Below are positions 1 through 12,353 of a stretch of 64,000 bases of DNA, piece after piece. Position numbers and translations under genes: made by a program. The DNA is taken from assembly GCF_036320965.1 (NCBI RefSeq), contig NC_092271.1, positions 12,610,596 to 12,674,595 of the forward strand, read 5' to 3'. Every line of letters begins with the position of its first letter. Position 1 is the stretch's first letter. The notes below the pieces were generated by a model. It was not told the DNA's origin. It made no database searches and saw only the letters and a program-made list of their open reading frames with translations. The stretch comes from Panulirus ornatus. Lineage: Eukaryota > Arthropoda > Malacostraca > Decapoda > Palinuridae.

Positions 1-1059
1 ATCATTTACAACTTTGAAGTCAATATAGATAACTTTCCTAAGTACCAAGGGTGCTTTAATAATACTTGCACCTGCAGGCCATTTTCCATACATGACGGGT
101 TTAAAATGTTCATTACATACCCATAATAGATAGCTGGAAAGAGAACAACAGAGACTGAACTTATGCCAATTATGGTGAGCTGTCACAGCTGGTTTAGAAT
201 ATGTACACAAAAATGGCAGTGGATACAATCACCAGTTCTTTTTATTCTTCTTTGGTGGTATCATTTTCATTTCTATTTTTTTTATTTCTATTTTTCAAAG
301 ACTTTTATAAATATTAATCAAATACTTTTTTCATGTCCCTTAAATAAAAATTCAACATACAAAGCCCTGTTATAAAAGGTCTGTCTGTATCTACCTTCAA
401 GTACCTATATCACGATTTTGCCAGAATGGCAGGGTTAACATGTAGTGTCCACCATCCATCTTGCTTTTTGAACTATACAATTTCTCTTGACGGCCACCTT
501 CTACAATAGTCATCGATTCAAAGTCTCTCTGTTTCAGATTTCAACCATGAATCTAATCTTCTTAGGCATGTTTCTGTAGAGACTCAAGTATGTTCCCAAG
601 TTCTGGAATTGCATTAAACAACTCAAAGTTTTCCTGCTAGAGATTCATATAATCTTTTTATCAAATGCAATTTTGGATATTCCAAGGTATTGTCCTTGGT
701 AAGCTGCTTTCAGGTTTAGAATAATGCTGTTTTTGGCTTCTATCTGCTACTATTTATGTATTATCATGTACCCCTTCTTTGTCCTACAATGTATATGTAG
801 TTCAAGTTCTTTCAACCACTCACAGTAATTAGTAGGTTCTGGCCCATCGATTTTACATGTACAGTGTTTCTATATTGTTTAAGTTTCTTAACTTCGATCC
901 CTTACTTGGTGACCATACAACACAGCAAATTTGTTTCTTATAATGTAAATTAAACATTTTCATCATCAGCTTTCTGAACTTGTGAATGTTTTCATTATAA
1001 TGCCACTAATTATCTGGCTTGAAAGTAATATATTATTGAAATGTGTTCCTTGAATACAA
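1..1059. other. AT-rich sequence without recognised gene
   Basis: About 1 kb. Short open frames only. No conserved domain, exon or repeat was recognised. Confidence 0.35.
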
Positions 1060-1310
1060 GGAGGGAGACTGAGAGGGAGATGGGAAGATGTTGAGGAGGG
1101 GGCTCTTCACTATTAGGGTCTTGAGAGTTACGAGGGCAAGAGGTGAGCATTTCTCTGGGATAAAATGAACTGTAATGATGTAGTGATGGTGGTGGTGGTG
1201 GTGAGGGGTTTTACCATACTGTCAATGTGTTAAAAAAAAAGACCATATGAAGTTGTAAAAGTCTTGTGGGACCTGATTGTGGATAGATGTTGGATGCACT
1301 TGATGCAACC
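1060..1310 (+). mobile_element. Very old LINE-A 3' relic
   Basis: Short matches to the LINE-A ORF end and 3' UTR occur in order: a gggagact..gaggga stretch, aactgtaatgatgtagt, a diverged stop region, and gtcttgtgggacctgattgtgg, which matches the gtggggcctggatgtgg segment of younger copies. There are many indels and no usable frame. Confidence 0.4.
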
Positions 1311-2150
1311 TCACTAAAGTGGGAGAAGCAATTAGTTATGAAAAGACAGTCGTTATCTTATAAATGATGCTGCCATAAGGCCTGCTAGGAACTGAAAAGA
1401 GGTGCCAAACTTTTCTTTCTGCTGGCATCTTTACTGACCTATGCAGCCTCCTACACATGCAGATGCACATAATCTCTTAAGTCACATGGCACAATGCAGA
1501 TAAATTGGTAGAGTATAAAATCACTAAATATCGATGGTCACTAGAGCAGGCACATGTCTACTGTATTACCTCTTAAGATGTAAATTATGCTTTTTCTTTT
1601 TTTCTTTCTTTCTTACGCACCTCTTATAAGAATACCACGTCACTTTCTCTACAAACTATTCACAGATAAATCCTTTGTCATACAGTGGTCTTCTCCACAA
1701 ACATACTATCTCCTATACCATAATCCTACCTTATTCTCCTTCTACATCAACAAAAGCCATTTACCCTAAATAAAATTTCCCAATGAACATGTCATTAATA
1801 CACGATTAAGCAACGATTTTCCCAACTAACTTTTACTTTATTACTCATCAAAAGGAGACAACCTTTCTCAGCAGTCTTCCTAAACATTTTGGCATTATGA
1901 ACATCAATCTAATGTTATGAAACAGGGTGCTATGAATATCACTCTCCTAAATAAGTAGAATTCCATGCATATTCTCGGCTCTGCTGGCTTGCCATAGATG
2001 GCAACTCAAACAAAAGATGAGTATTTGGAGCTGCCTGGAGGCCTCAATAACTCACAAGTGACCATGGTGGGCAGGTGTGTACCTTTTTCTATGGACTCAG
2101 CGAGTCTGCAGTGCCCATTCCCACCCGCAGCACCTAGGCCAACCTTACTT
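1311..2150. other. Sequence without recognised gene
   Basis: A T/C-rich run at 1590-1620 and otherwise mixed sequence. Small open frames show no known domain. Confidence 0.35.
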
Positions 2151-2906
2151 AGGATTGACCAATCCAGTTTATAATGAATTTTTCCTAAACCACATATACT
2201 TAACTCTTAACACAAAAGATAGATCAACAATCTTTAAAGATTTCTGCAGTGCCTTTGTCTGGCAGAGTAAAAACAAAAAATAATATTTGGACATACGGAG
2301 AGAATGAGTGAGGGAAGGTTGAAAAAGAGGATGGAGGAAAAAGAGGTGGAGGAAACAAGGAAAAGGGGAAGATCAAACTGGAGGTGGAAGGATGGAGTGA
2401 ACTGGAATGATGCGGTATACCGGGGTCGACGTGCTGTTAATGGGCCGAACCAGGGCATATGAAATGTCTGAGGTAAACAGTGGAAAGGTCTGTGGGGCCT
2501 GGATATGGATAGGAGCTCTGGTTTCGGTGCATTACACATGGCAACTAGAGACTGAGTGTGAACAAGTGTGGCCTTTTTTGCCTGTTTGTCTGAAAATGCA
2601 AGATAGGGTAAGGTGTTTATGAGAAAGAGTAAACTGATGTGATATACTGGGGCAATGTGCCATCAATGTGCTGAAAGAGTGCATAAGTAGCAGTCAGGAG
2701 AAAACAAAGAAAGTTCTGTGGGACTTGGAAAGGAGGCTCTGGTTTCAGCACATTACATATGACAGCTAGAGAGGGAATGTGCTGCCTCACTGGAAGAGGA
2801 ATGGTGAACAAGTATGAAAAAAATATATAAAAAGTTATGGAATGTAATATATGTAACGCTGATGCACAGGATTAGCCAATCCAGTATGTAATGAGATTTT
2901 CCTAAA
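2151..2906. repeat. 40-bp direct repeat flanking LINE-A relics
   Basis: aggattgaccaatccagttt (2151-2170, continuing to 2190) recurs as aggattagccaatccagtat (2868-2887, continuing to 2906). The spacing matches duplication of one LINE-A relic with its flank. Confidence 0.65.
2284..2822 (+). mobile_element. Two old LINE-A 3'-end relics in tandem
   Basis: The first relic (about 2289-2590) has the ORF tail (RSNWRWKDGVNWND..VYRG) and the start of the long-form 3' UTR. A second, more diverged version of the same stretch (about 2626-2822, gatatactggggcaatgtgc) follows directly. A 40-bp direct repeat brackets the pair (2151-2190 and 2868-2906), suggesting that one relic plus its flank was duplicated before decay. 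Confidence 0.6.
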
Positions 2907-3299
2907 GTAGAAAAAATCTTAAAAGTATAAAAATTAGGAACACTAAGGAGGAAGACCATAAAAATTATTTGCATGGTAAAATGGTTAGTTCATATGCATA
3001 TTCCTGAAAGCACCGGGGATCTCAGAGATGAATAAATAACTAAAGCACTTACTTTCACCAAATAAAGTTTAAAACACACATCAACATGCTTTCATTTATT
3101 CATTTATTTTTAATAACTAAAGTAACAGACAAAAATAATAATTAGCAATAACAACCAACTTTAGCACTATCAGCAGAATTACCCAGATCAATATAAAATT
3201 AACCAATATAAATAAAGAATAGTACTCTTAACTCTGAAGAATGTGGTTTCTGATAGGAAAGTAAATAATATACCAAAATATAAAATAATTTTCTTTTTC

Positions 3300-4190
3300 A
3301 TGCATGTTCACTGTGGCCACACCAGCCATGCAGTGCCAGGAACAAATGAAGAGACAGCCTCATTTGCTCACCTCAACTCTCTGAGTGTCATGCATATGCA
3401 CCAAAACCAAAGCCCCTGATCCAAACCAGGCCCCATGGACCTTTTTGTAATTTCCTGACTGCTCATCCTATTGAAAGTACACTGACCCCAGTGCAGGACA
3501 TCACACAAGTCAGCTTTATCTTTGTTCATCTTAAACTCTCTTAAGCTTCTTTCACACCTTCCTTCCACCTCCTTTTTTTGTTCCCTCCACTTCAAACATA
3601 TATACTGTCTTTGTCAACCTTTCTATATGTCCTAATAATTTCAGCACACCGTGTTCAGCTGTCTCATAATACTCTTCTTACAACCACATTTCTCTCCCCT
3701 ACCCTATCATTTCTTACTCAATCAACCCTCCTCACACCACATATAATCCTTAAAAAACATTTCACTTCCAACACATCCACCCTCTTCCCTACATTTTCAT
3801 TTAAGGCCCATGCCTTCTAGATTGCTTTACAGAAGGGATGGTGCAACTACAACAAATATACCCATCTTTACCTTCTCTCAACTCTCTTTTCATACATTCC
3901 TCAATCAGCTTAAAACATTCACCCCTTCATTTAGGGTACGGCTTACTTTGGTTAAAACCTAAAATGGTTCCAATCACTGCCATATCCACTCTTAAGTATC
4001 CAAAACACCCTTCCTCCCAGTTACATCCATTAAACCTAACACTAAATAACCACCCTCTCTCTCTTCACTGCTGAACATAAAAACCTTGCTTTCATTCACA
4101 TTCATGCTCAACTTTCTCCTTTTACACAAACTCCCAAACTCAAAACCAGCTTCTCAGAAAACTGGCTATGTCCATCAGTCAGGACCACAT
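3300..4190 (-). mobile_element. Ancient LINE-A relic, C-terminal region
   Basis: The sequence aligns as a heavily mutated antisense LINE-A from the 3' UTR (about 3300-3480) through the C-terminal coding region (cacctccttttttttgttccctcc; ttactcaatcaaccctcctcacacc; aacacatccaccctc) to about the KSKVIRY segment (4080-4150). The open frame at 3368-3595 is incidental. It is one of the oldest copies. Confidence 0.65.
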
Positions 4191-4194
4191 CATA

Positions 4195-5395
4195 AAATTG
4201 TTGTGGTGTTGTATGTGTCTCTATGTCATATATGTAAAGTGGAGGGCAATTGAGTTGTAGTGCTTCTTATAGGTAACTGAATCACAGGCATGAAGAGTCT
4301 TGGGAAGTCGCAGAGGTGCTTGTAGTGCCGTAGTAATAGGTGATGTCTAAGGAAACGACAGGAGAGTTTGACCCTAAGATTGTCTGAGGAGTGTGGCTTC
4401 CAATGGGGGTATGACTGGTGGATTGGAATTTAAACCGAGTTTGAAGGTCGGGTGTTTAATGCTTGTCCGATTATTTCAGAATGCATGTCTTTTGATAATG
4501 TCATATTTCTTGGAAGTGTTGCAATATATGGGTAGAGGTTAATGAAGTGTGAGGAAGGGGTGGGCTTTTTATTTCTACTAGGGTGTTGGTTGATAATCAT
4601 ACAGTGGTTTGGTGGGAGAGTTCATGTGGTGTTGCATAGAAATGGGAGCCAAGCATGTCGAGGTAGGTCTGTACTGGGAGGATCTTTGCCTTATTGTGAA
4701 GGTGTTGAGTGTTTGCAGTTCTTGGCAGCCAGTGATTGTTCCGAGTGCACCACTTCGTGTGATTTGCAATTTTGTTATATTTGCTTTTGGAAGGGTGGAA
4801 GACCAGGCAAGTGATGCACAGTTTACAGTGGGTGGAGTAGATGAACTGTTTGTATAAAAAGTTGAGGGATTCTTGTCCAAATTTGGTGCCAGTTAGTGTT
4901 CTGAGTGCATTTAGTTTGTGTGTTGCTTCTGTCTTGCATTTAGTTTATGTGCTGCTTCTGTGTCTATGTTTTTGGTCTGGGAAATAAATGTCATACTGTC
5001 TTATGTGATACCTAGAATGGTTGGTGTTGGGAGAGTGGCCAATAAGGTGACTGAAGGGTATGAACTAGAACTGTGTCTGTATGGGATTAAAAGTGTGAGT
5101 GAAGACTACTGTAAAATGCAAACAATCTGCTCTGGGTGAGCCTCGTTCCAACTGTGTGATGTAGTATTGCATGTTGGATATTGCTACTATGGTGTTAAGG
5201 TATAGTGATGTGTATATGAGGTTTTCTGCATATGACAGGACCTTTATGTTGTGGTCTGCATGGCAATGGGAGGCAGTGCAGGAGGGGACTTAAGCGAGTT
5301 GGAGAAATAACTCCAATGTAAAGCTTTAGTATTTTGGGGGGAAAAGCCAATGCGAGTGACTCTCGTGGAGGGCAGTGTCTAGTATTTTTTGTGTA
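4195..5395 (-). mobile_element. Jockey/CR1-like LINE relic, RT motif B to C-terminus
   Basis: Minus-strand translation in shifting frames gives GVISPT (motif B, about 5300), HADHNIKVLSYAEN (motif C, about 5230), TLTGTKFGQESLNFLYKQFI (about 4860-4920), LGTITGCQELQTLNTF (about 4710) and EATLLRQS (about 4390). That order matches the RT palm and C-terminal part of Jockey/CR1-like LINEs. The catalytic motif, usually YADD, reads YAEN, so this copy is dead. A younger plus-strand LINE-A begins at about 5398. Confidence 0.65.
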
Positions 5396-5397
5396 AG

Positions 5398-6354
5398 GGA
5401 AACCCTCCTCTCCAAATGTTTCAATTTCTAAAAGGGGAAACAGAAGAAGGAGTCAAGCATGGAGTGCTCATCCTCCTTGGAGGCTCAAATTGGGGTGTCT
5501 GAATGTGTGTGGATGTAACCAAGATGAGAAGGAAAGATAGATAGTATGTTTGAGGAAAGAAAACCTGGATGTTCTGGTTCTGAGTGAAACAAAGCTCAAG
5601 GACAAAAGGAAAGAATGGTTTGGAAAAGTCTTGGGGGTAAAGTCAGGGGCTGGTGAGAGGGCAAGAGCTAAGCAAGGAGTAGCACTAACCCTGAAGAGAA
5701 ACAAATTGTGGGAGTGTGTGATAGTGTAAGAAAACAAATTCTAGATTGATGTGGATAAAACTGAAAAGTGGATGGAGAGAGATGTGGTGATTATTGGTGC
5801 TAATGCACCTGGTTATGAGATCATGAGAGGCAAGTGTTTTGGGAGCAGCTCAGTGAGTCTATCAATAGCTTTACTGCACGAGACCAGGTACTAGTGATGG
5901 GTGATTTAAATGCAAAGGTGAGTAATGAGGCAACTGAGGGTATAATTTGTGTATATGGGGTATTCAGTGTTGTGAAAGCAAATAGTGAAGAGCTTGTGGA
6001 TTTGTGTGCTGAGAAAAGACTGGTGATTGGGAATACCTGGTTTAAAAAGTGATATATACATAAGTATACATATGCAAGGAGGAGATATGATCCAAGGGAA
6101 TTATTGGATTACATGTTAATTGACAAGCACGTAAAATAGAGACTTATAGATGCTAATGTACTGAGAGGGGCAACTGGAGGGATGTCTGATCAATACCTTG
6201 CAGAGGCGAAGGTGAAGATTTGTAAAGGTTTTCAGAAACTAGAGAGAATGTTGGGGATAAGAGAGTGGCAAGAGTAAGTGAGCTCAGAAAGGAGACTTGT
6301 GTGAGGAAGTACGAGGAGAAATTGAGTGTAGAATGGCAAAAGCTGAAAGCTTTG
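5398..6354 (+). mobile_element. LINE-A 5' half: 5' UTR and endonuclease
   Basis: This copy begins in the 5' UTR (gaaaccctcctctcc, then aaacagaagaaggagtc) and passes through the endonuclease. Open pieces show LVLSETKLKDKRKEW (about 5580), QVLVMGDLNAKVSN (5888-5930), LVIGNTWFKK and MSDQYLAEAKVKI (SDH is SDQ). It stops after EWQKLK at 6354, where the minus-strand copy 6355-10917 begins. No resumption of this copy was found on the far side. Confidence 0.8.
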
Positions 6355-9076
6355 TCAGTGTTTCCCGCGTTAGCGAGGAAGTGCAAGGAAACAGATGAAA
6401 GAATGGCCCAACCTACCCACATACATATGTATATACATACACGTCCAAACACGCACATATACATTTCAACGTATACATACATATACAAACACAGACATAT
6501 ACATATATACACATGTACATATTCATACTTGCAGCCTTCATCCACTCCCCCTGCCACCCCACCACACATGAAATGGCACCCCCTTACCCCCACACGCATG
6601 CGAGGTAGCGCTAAGAAAAGACAACAAAGGCCACATTTGTTCACACTCAGTCTCTAGCTGTCATGTGTAATGAACCGAAACCACACCTCCCTTTCCACAT
6701 CCAGGCCCCACAAAACTTTTCATGGTTTACCCCAGACGCTTCACATGCCCTGGTTCAATCCACTGACAGTACACTGACCCTGGTATAACACATCATTCCA
6801 ATTCACTCTATTCCTTGCATGCCTTTCATCCTCCTGTATGTTCAGGCCCCGATCGCTCAATCTTTTTCACTCCATCCTTCCACCTCCAATTTGGTCTCCC
6901 ACTTCCCCTTGTTCCCTCCACCTCTGATACATATATCCTCTTAGTCAGACTTTCCTCTCATTCTCTCCATGTGACCAAACCATTTCAATACACCCTCTTT
7001 TGCTCTCACCACAATACTCTTTTTATTACCACACATCTCTCTTACCCTTTCACTACTTACTCGATCAAACCACCTCACACCACATATTGTCTGAAAACAT
7101 TTCATTTCCAACACATCCACCCTCCTCTGCACAACCCTATCTATAGCCCATGCCTCGCAACCATATAACATTGCTGGAACCACTATTCCTTTAAACATAC
7201 CCATTTTTGCTTTCCAAGGTAACATTCTCAACTTCCACACATTTTTCAATGCTCCCAGAGCCTTCATCCCCCCCCCCTGGTGACTCACTACCAATCCCAT
7301 GGTTCCATCTGCTTCTAAATCCACTCCTAGATATCTAAAACACTTCACTTTCTCCAATTTTTCTCCATTCAAACTTACCTCCCAACTGACTTGTCCCTCA
7401 ACCCTATTGAACCTCATAACCTTGGTCTTACTCACATTTACTCTCAGCTTTTTTTTTCACACACTTTACCAAACTCAGTCACCAACTTCTGCAGTTTCAC
7501 ACCCGAATCAGCCATCAGCGCTGTATCATCAGTGAACAAAAACTAACTCACCTCCAAAGCCTTCTCATCCACAATAGGCTGCATACTTGCCCCTCTCTCC
7601 AAAATTCTTGCATTCACATCCCAAACAACCCCATCCATAAACAAATTAAACAACCATGGAGACATCACGCACCCCTGCCGCAAACCAACGTTCACTGGGA
7701 TCCAATAACTTTCCTCTCTTCCTTGCATCCTGCCTTACATCCTCGGTAAAAGCTTTACTCTGCTTCTAGCAACTTACCTCCCACACCATATATGCTTACT
7801 ACCTTCCACAAAGCATCTCTATCAACTCTATCATATACCTTCTCCAGATCCATAAATGCTACATACAATTCTATCTATTTTCTATGTATTCTCACATACA
7901 TTCATCAAAGCAAACATCTGATCCACACATCCTCTACCACTTCTGAAACCACAATGCTCTTCCCCAATCTGATGCACTGTACATGCCTTTACCTTCTCAA
8001 TCAATACCTTCCCATATAATTTCCCAGGAATACTCAACAAGCTTATACCTCTGTAATTTGAACACTCACCTTTAATCCCCTTTGCCTTTGTACAATGGCA
8101 CTATGCATGCATTCCGCCAATCCTTAGGCACTTCATCATGAACCATACATACAGTGAATATCAACCAATCAACAACACAGTTACCCCCTCTTATAGTAAG
8201 TTCCACTGCAACACCATCCAAACCTGCCAACTTGCTGGCTTTCATCTTTCACAAAGCTTTCACTACCTCTTCTCTGTTTACCAAACCATTCTCCCTAACC
8301 CTCTCACTCTGCACACCCCTCGACCAAAACACCTTATATCTGCCACTCTCTCATCAAACACATTAAAATAAAACCTTCAAAATACTCACACCATCTCCGT
8401 CTCGCATTAACACTACTTGTTATTACCGCCCCATTCACCAATAATGTCATTTGTTCTCTTGTCTTACACACTTTATTTACCTCCTTCCAAAACATCCTTT
8501 TATTTTCCCTGAAATTAAATGACACTCTCACCCCACCTCTCATTTGCCCTCTTTTTCACCTCTTGCACCTTTCTCTTGAGGTCCTGCCACTTTCTTTTAT
8601 ACATCCCCAAGTCATTTGCACTACTTCCCTGCAAAAATTGTTGAAATGCCTCTCTCTCCTCTTTCACTAACAATCTTACCTCTTCATACCACCACTCACT
8701 ACCCTTCCTAATCTGCCCATCTCCCACGGTTCCCATGCCACATGCATCTTTTGCGCAAGCCATCACTGCTTCCCGAAATAAATCCCATTCCTCTTCTACT
8801 CCCTTTACGTCATTTGATTTCACCTTTTGCCATTCTGCACTCAATCTCTCCTGGTAATTCCTCACACAAGTCTCCTTCCCAAGCTCACTTATTCTCACCA
8901 CTCTCTTCACCCCAACAATCTCTCTTCTTTCTAAAAACCTCTACAATTCAGACATCCCTCTAGCTGCCCTCTCAGCCCATTAACATCCAAACGTCTCTCT
9001 TTCACATGCCTATCAACTGACACGTAATCCAATAATGCTCTCTGGCCATCTCCTACTTATGTACATATACTTATGT

Positions 9077-9089
9077 ATATCTTTCTTTT
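9077..9089. repeat. Target-site duplication, left copy
   Basis: ATATCTTTCTTTT is repeated exactly at 10127-10139. The two copies flank the plus-strand LINE-A insertion, and joining across them restores the endonuclease region of the interrupted minus-strand copy. Confidence 0.85.
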
Positions 9090-9612
9090 GTGCTGGAAAT
9101 GAGATGTTTGAGGACAATGTGTGGTGTGAGGTGGTTTGATCGAGTAAGTAACGTAAGGGTAAGAGAGATGTGTGGAAATAAAAAGAGCATGGTTGAGAGA
9201 GCAGAAGAGGGTGTTTTGAAATGGTTTGGGCACATGGAGAGAATGAATGAGGAAAGATTGACCAAGAGGATATATGTGTCGGAGGTGGAGGGAACGAGAA
9301 GAGGGAGACCAAATTGGAGGTGGAAAGATGGAGTGAAAAAGATTTTGTGTGATCGGGGCCTGAACATGCAGGAGGGTGAAAAGAGGGCAAGGAATAGAGT
9401 GAATTGGAGCTATGTGGTATACCGGGGTTGACGTGCTGTCAGTGGATTGAATCAGGGCATGTGAAGCGTCTGGGGTAAACCATGGAAAGCTGTGTAGGTG
9501 TGTATATTTGCATGTGTGGACGTATGTATATGCATGTGTATGGGGGTGGGTTGGACCATTTATTCTGTTTCCTTGCGCTACCTTGCAAACGCGGGAGACA
9601 GCGACAAAGCAA

Positions 9613-9697
<85 letters not shown>

Positions 9698-10126
9698 GGC
9701 ATGTGAAGCGTCTGGGGTAAACCATGGAAAGTTGTGTGGGGCCTGGATGTGGAAAGGGAGCTGTGGTTTCGGGCATTATTGCATGACAGCTAGAGACTGA
9801 GTGTAAACGAATGGGGCCTTTGTTGTCTTTTCCTAGCGCTACCTCGCACACATGAGGGGGGAGGGGGATGGTATTCCAAGTGTGGCGAGGTGGTGATGGG
9901 AATGAATAAAGGCAGACAGTGTGAATTGTGTGCATGGGTATATATGTATGTGTCTGTGTGTGTATATATATGTGTACATTGAGATGTATAGGTATGTATA
10001 TTTGCGTGTGTGGACGTGTATGTATATACATGTGTATGGGGGTGGGTTGGGCCATTTCTTTCGTCTGTTTCCTTGCGCTACCTCGCAAACGCGGGAGACA
10101 GCGACGAAGCAAAATAAATAAAATAA
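9090..10126 (+). mobile_element. 5'-truncated LINE-A insertion with two 3' ends in series
   Basis: This insertion lies in the minus-strand LINE-A and is bounded by the 13-bp duplication ATATCTTTCTTTT (9077-9089 and 10127-10139). It holds the last part of the ORF (9090-9431, MLEMRCLRTMCGVRWFDRV to VNWSYVVYRG), then a short-form 3' UTR, A-run and (TA)n up to 9692. The text then restarts at cagggcatgtgaagcg and continues through a complete long-form 3' UTR ending in an A-rich tail at 10126. The duplicated start of the 3' UTR is at about 9455 and 9694. Confidence 0.85.
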
Positions 10127-10139
10127 ATATCTTTCTTTT
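10127..10139. repeat. Target-site duplication, right copy
   Basis: This is the exact partner of 9077-9089. The minus-strand LINE-A endonuclease sequence resumes here (toward the FKK.. segment), directly after the inserted element's A-rich tail. Confidence 0.85.
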
Positions 10140-10969
10140 TAAACCAGGCATTCCCATCACAAGACCTTTTTCAGCATATAAATCTACAAGCTCTTCATCA
10201 TTTCCACTTACAACACTGAACACCCCATGTACACCAATTATACTCTCAACTGCCACACTGCTCACCTCTGCATTCAAATCACCCATCACTATAACCCATT
10301 ACTCACCTCTGCATTCAAATCACCCATCACTATAACCCAGTCTCGTGCATCAAAACTGCTAACACACTCACTCAGCTGCTCCCAAAACACTTCCCTCTCG
10401 ATCTTTTTTCTCATGACCAGGTGCATAGGCACCAATAATCATCCATCTTTCTCCATCCACTTTCAGTTTAACCCATGTCAATCGAGTTTATTTTTGTACA
10501 CTCTATCACATACTCCCACAATTCCTGCTTCAGAAGTAGTGCTACTCCTTCCTTTGCCCTTGTCCTTTCACCAACCCCTGACTTTACTCCCAAAACATTC
10601 CTAAACCACTCTTTCCCTTTACCCTTGAGCTTCGTTTCACTCAGAGCCAAAACATCCTGGTTCCTTTCCTAAAACATAATTCCTATCTCTCCTTTTTTCT
10701 CATCTTGGTTACATCCACACACATTTAAACACCCCAGTCTGAGCCTTTCAGGAGGATGAGCACTCCCCGCATGACTCCTTCTTCTGTTTCCCCTTTTAGA
10801 AAGTTTAATACAAGGAGGGGAGGGTTTCTAGCCCCCACTCCGGCCCCCTTTAGTCGCCTTCTACAACACATGGGGAATACTTGGGAAGTATTCTTTCACC
10901 CCTATCCCCATATGTTATATTATATATATTATATTTTCTAAATTTTTTTATAATATTTAATAGCCATCT

Positions 10970-11775
10970 CCCGCATTAGCGAGGTAGCGCAAGGAAACAG
11001 ATGAGGAATGGCCCAACCCACCCACATACACATATATATATATAAATAAACACCCACACACGCACATAAACATACATATGAATACACAGACATATACATA
11101 TATACACATATACATATTCATATATGCTACCTTCATCCATTCCCATCGCCCTAATGCTTAAAATCTTTTTCACTCTATCCTTCCACCTCCTATTTGGTCT
11201 CCTGCTTCTCCTTCCCTCTACCTCTCACACATTTATCCTCTTTGTCAATCTTTCCTCACTCATTCTCTCCATGTGACCAAACCATTTCAACACCCTCTTC
11301 TGCTCTCTCAACCACATTCTTATTTATTACCACACATCTCTCTTATCCTTTCGTTACTTAATCAAACCACCTCACACCATTTCATTTCCAACACATCCAC
11401 CCTCCTCTGCACAACCCTATCTATAGCCCAAGCCTCGCAACCATATAACATCGTTGGAACCACTTTTTCTTCAAACATACCCATCTTTGCTCTCCGAGAT
11501 ATCATTTTCACCTTCCACACATTCTTCAACGCTCCTAGAACCTTTGCCCCCTCCCCTACCCTGTGACTCACTTCTGCTTCCACTTTACCATCCGCTACTA
11601 AGTCCACTCACAGATACCTAAAACACTTCACTTCCTCCAGTTTTTCTCCATTCAAACTTACCTCCCAATTAACTTGTCCCTCAACTCTACTGAACCCAAA
11701 AACCTTGCTCTTATTCACATTTACTCTCAACTTTCTTATTTCACATACTTTACAAAACTCATACATATATACCTT
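10970..11775 (-). mobile_element. LINE-A relic with internal deletion
   Basis: The 3' tail (ctcccgcattagcgaggtag) and first half of the long-form 3' UTR (10970-11150) are joined directly to the C-terminal coding region (11160-11770), so about 300 bp between them are missing. The open frame at 11362-11607 shows VEAEVSHRVGEGAKVLGALKNVW and PTMLYGCEAWAIDRVVQRR. Confidence 0.75.
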
Positions 11776-11796
11776 TTTTATCTATTTATCATACTT

Positions 11797-12351
11797 TGTC
11801 GCTACTCCCAAAGCGAGGTATCGCAAGGAAACAGACGAAAGAATGGCCCAACCCACCCACATACACGTTTATACATACACGTCCACACACGCACATATAC
11901 ATACCTATACATCTCAACGTATACATATATATATACACACACAGACATATACATATATACACGTGCACATAATTCATACTGTCTGCCCTTAATCATTCAT
12001 GTCGCCACCCCACCACACATGAAATGACAACCCCCTCTCCCCAAATGTGTGCAAGGTAGCGTTAGGAAAAGACAACAAATGCCACATTCATTCACACTCA
12101 GTCTCTAGCTGTCATGTATAATGCACCGAAACCACAGCTCCCTTTCCACATCCAGGCCCTACAAAACTTTCCATGGTTTACCCAAGACGCTTCACATGCC
12201 CTGGTCCAATCCATTGACAGCACGTCGACCCCAGTATACCACATCATTCCAATTCACTCTATTCCTTACATGCCTTTCACCCTCCTGCATGTTCAGGCCC
12301 CGATCACTCAGAATCTTTTTCACTCCATCTTTCCACCTCCAAATTGGTCTC

Positions 12352-12353
<2 letters not shown>
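11797..12353 (-). mobile_element. LINE-A 3' end, long 3' UTR
   Basis: A long-form 3' UTR (about 400 bp, with its internal tacata/cacaca-rich stretch) is followed by the last codons of the ORF. The copy ends at the WRWKDG/GRPNW point, where a (TA)n array begins. It is 5'-truncated and carries no useful open frame. Confidence 0.75.

Larger units (their letters stand above)
6355..10917 (-). mobile_element. LINE-A copy, full length, interrupted by a later LINE-A at 9090-10126
   Basis: Read on the minus strand, this copy spans the 5' UTR (revcomp near 10917, ccctatcccc), the endonuclease (10127-10760 and 9010-9089), linker, RT and C-terminal region (down to about 6800), and a long 3' UTR ending ctttgtcagtgtttcccgcg at 6355. 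It is frameshifted in many places. Open pieces at 6941-7435, 7543-7728, 8334-8543 and 8515-8910 show VRWFDRVSSERV, GLRQGCVMSPWLF and LGKETCVRNYQERL. A 41-bp tandem duplication sits at 10261-10339. It interrupts an older plus-strand LINE-A whose 5' half ends at 6354. Confidence 0.85.

Noticed and set aside
6415..6540. CACATA/TATACA-rich stretch considered as a CRISPR-like or satellite array
   Set aside because: It is an internal part of the long-form LINE-A 3' UTR, found at the same place in every long-form copy, with no regular repeat-spacer structure.
9057..10289. 410-codon minus-strand open frame
   Set aside because: It runs antisense through the nested plus-strand LINE-A, the TA array (a long run of Ile-Tyr) and the host LINE-A endonuclease. 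It is a shadow of the transposon and its microsatellite.
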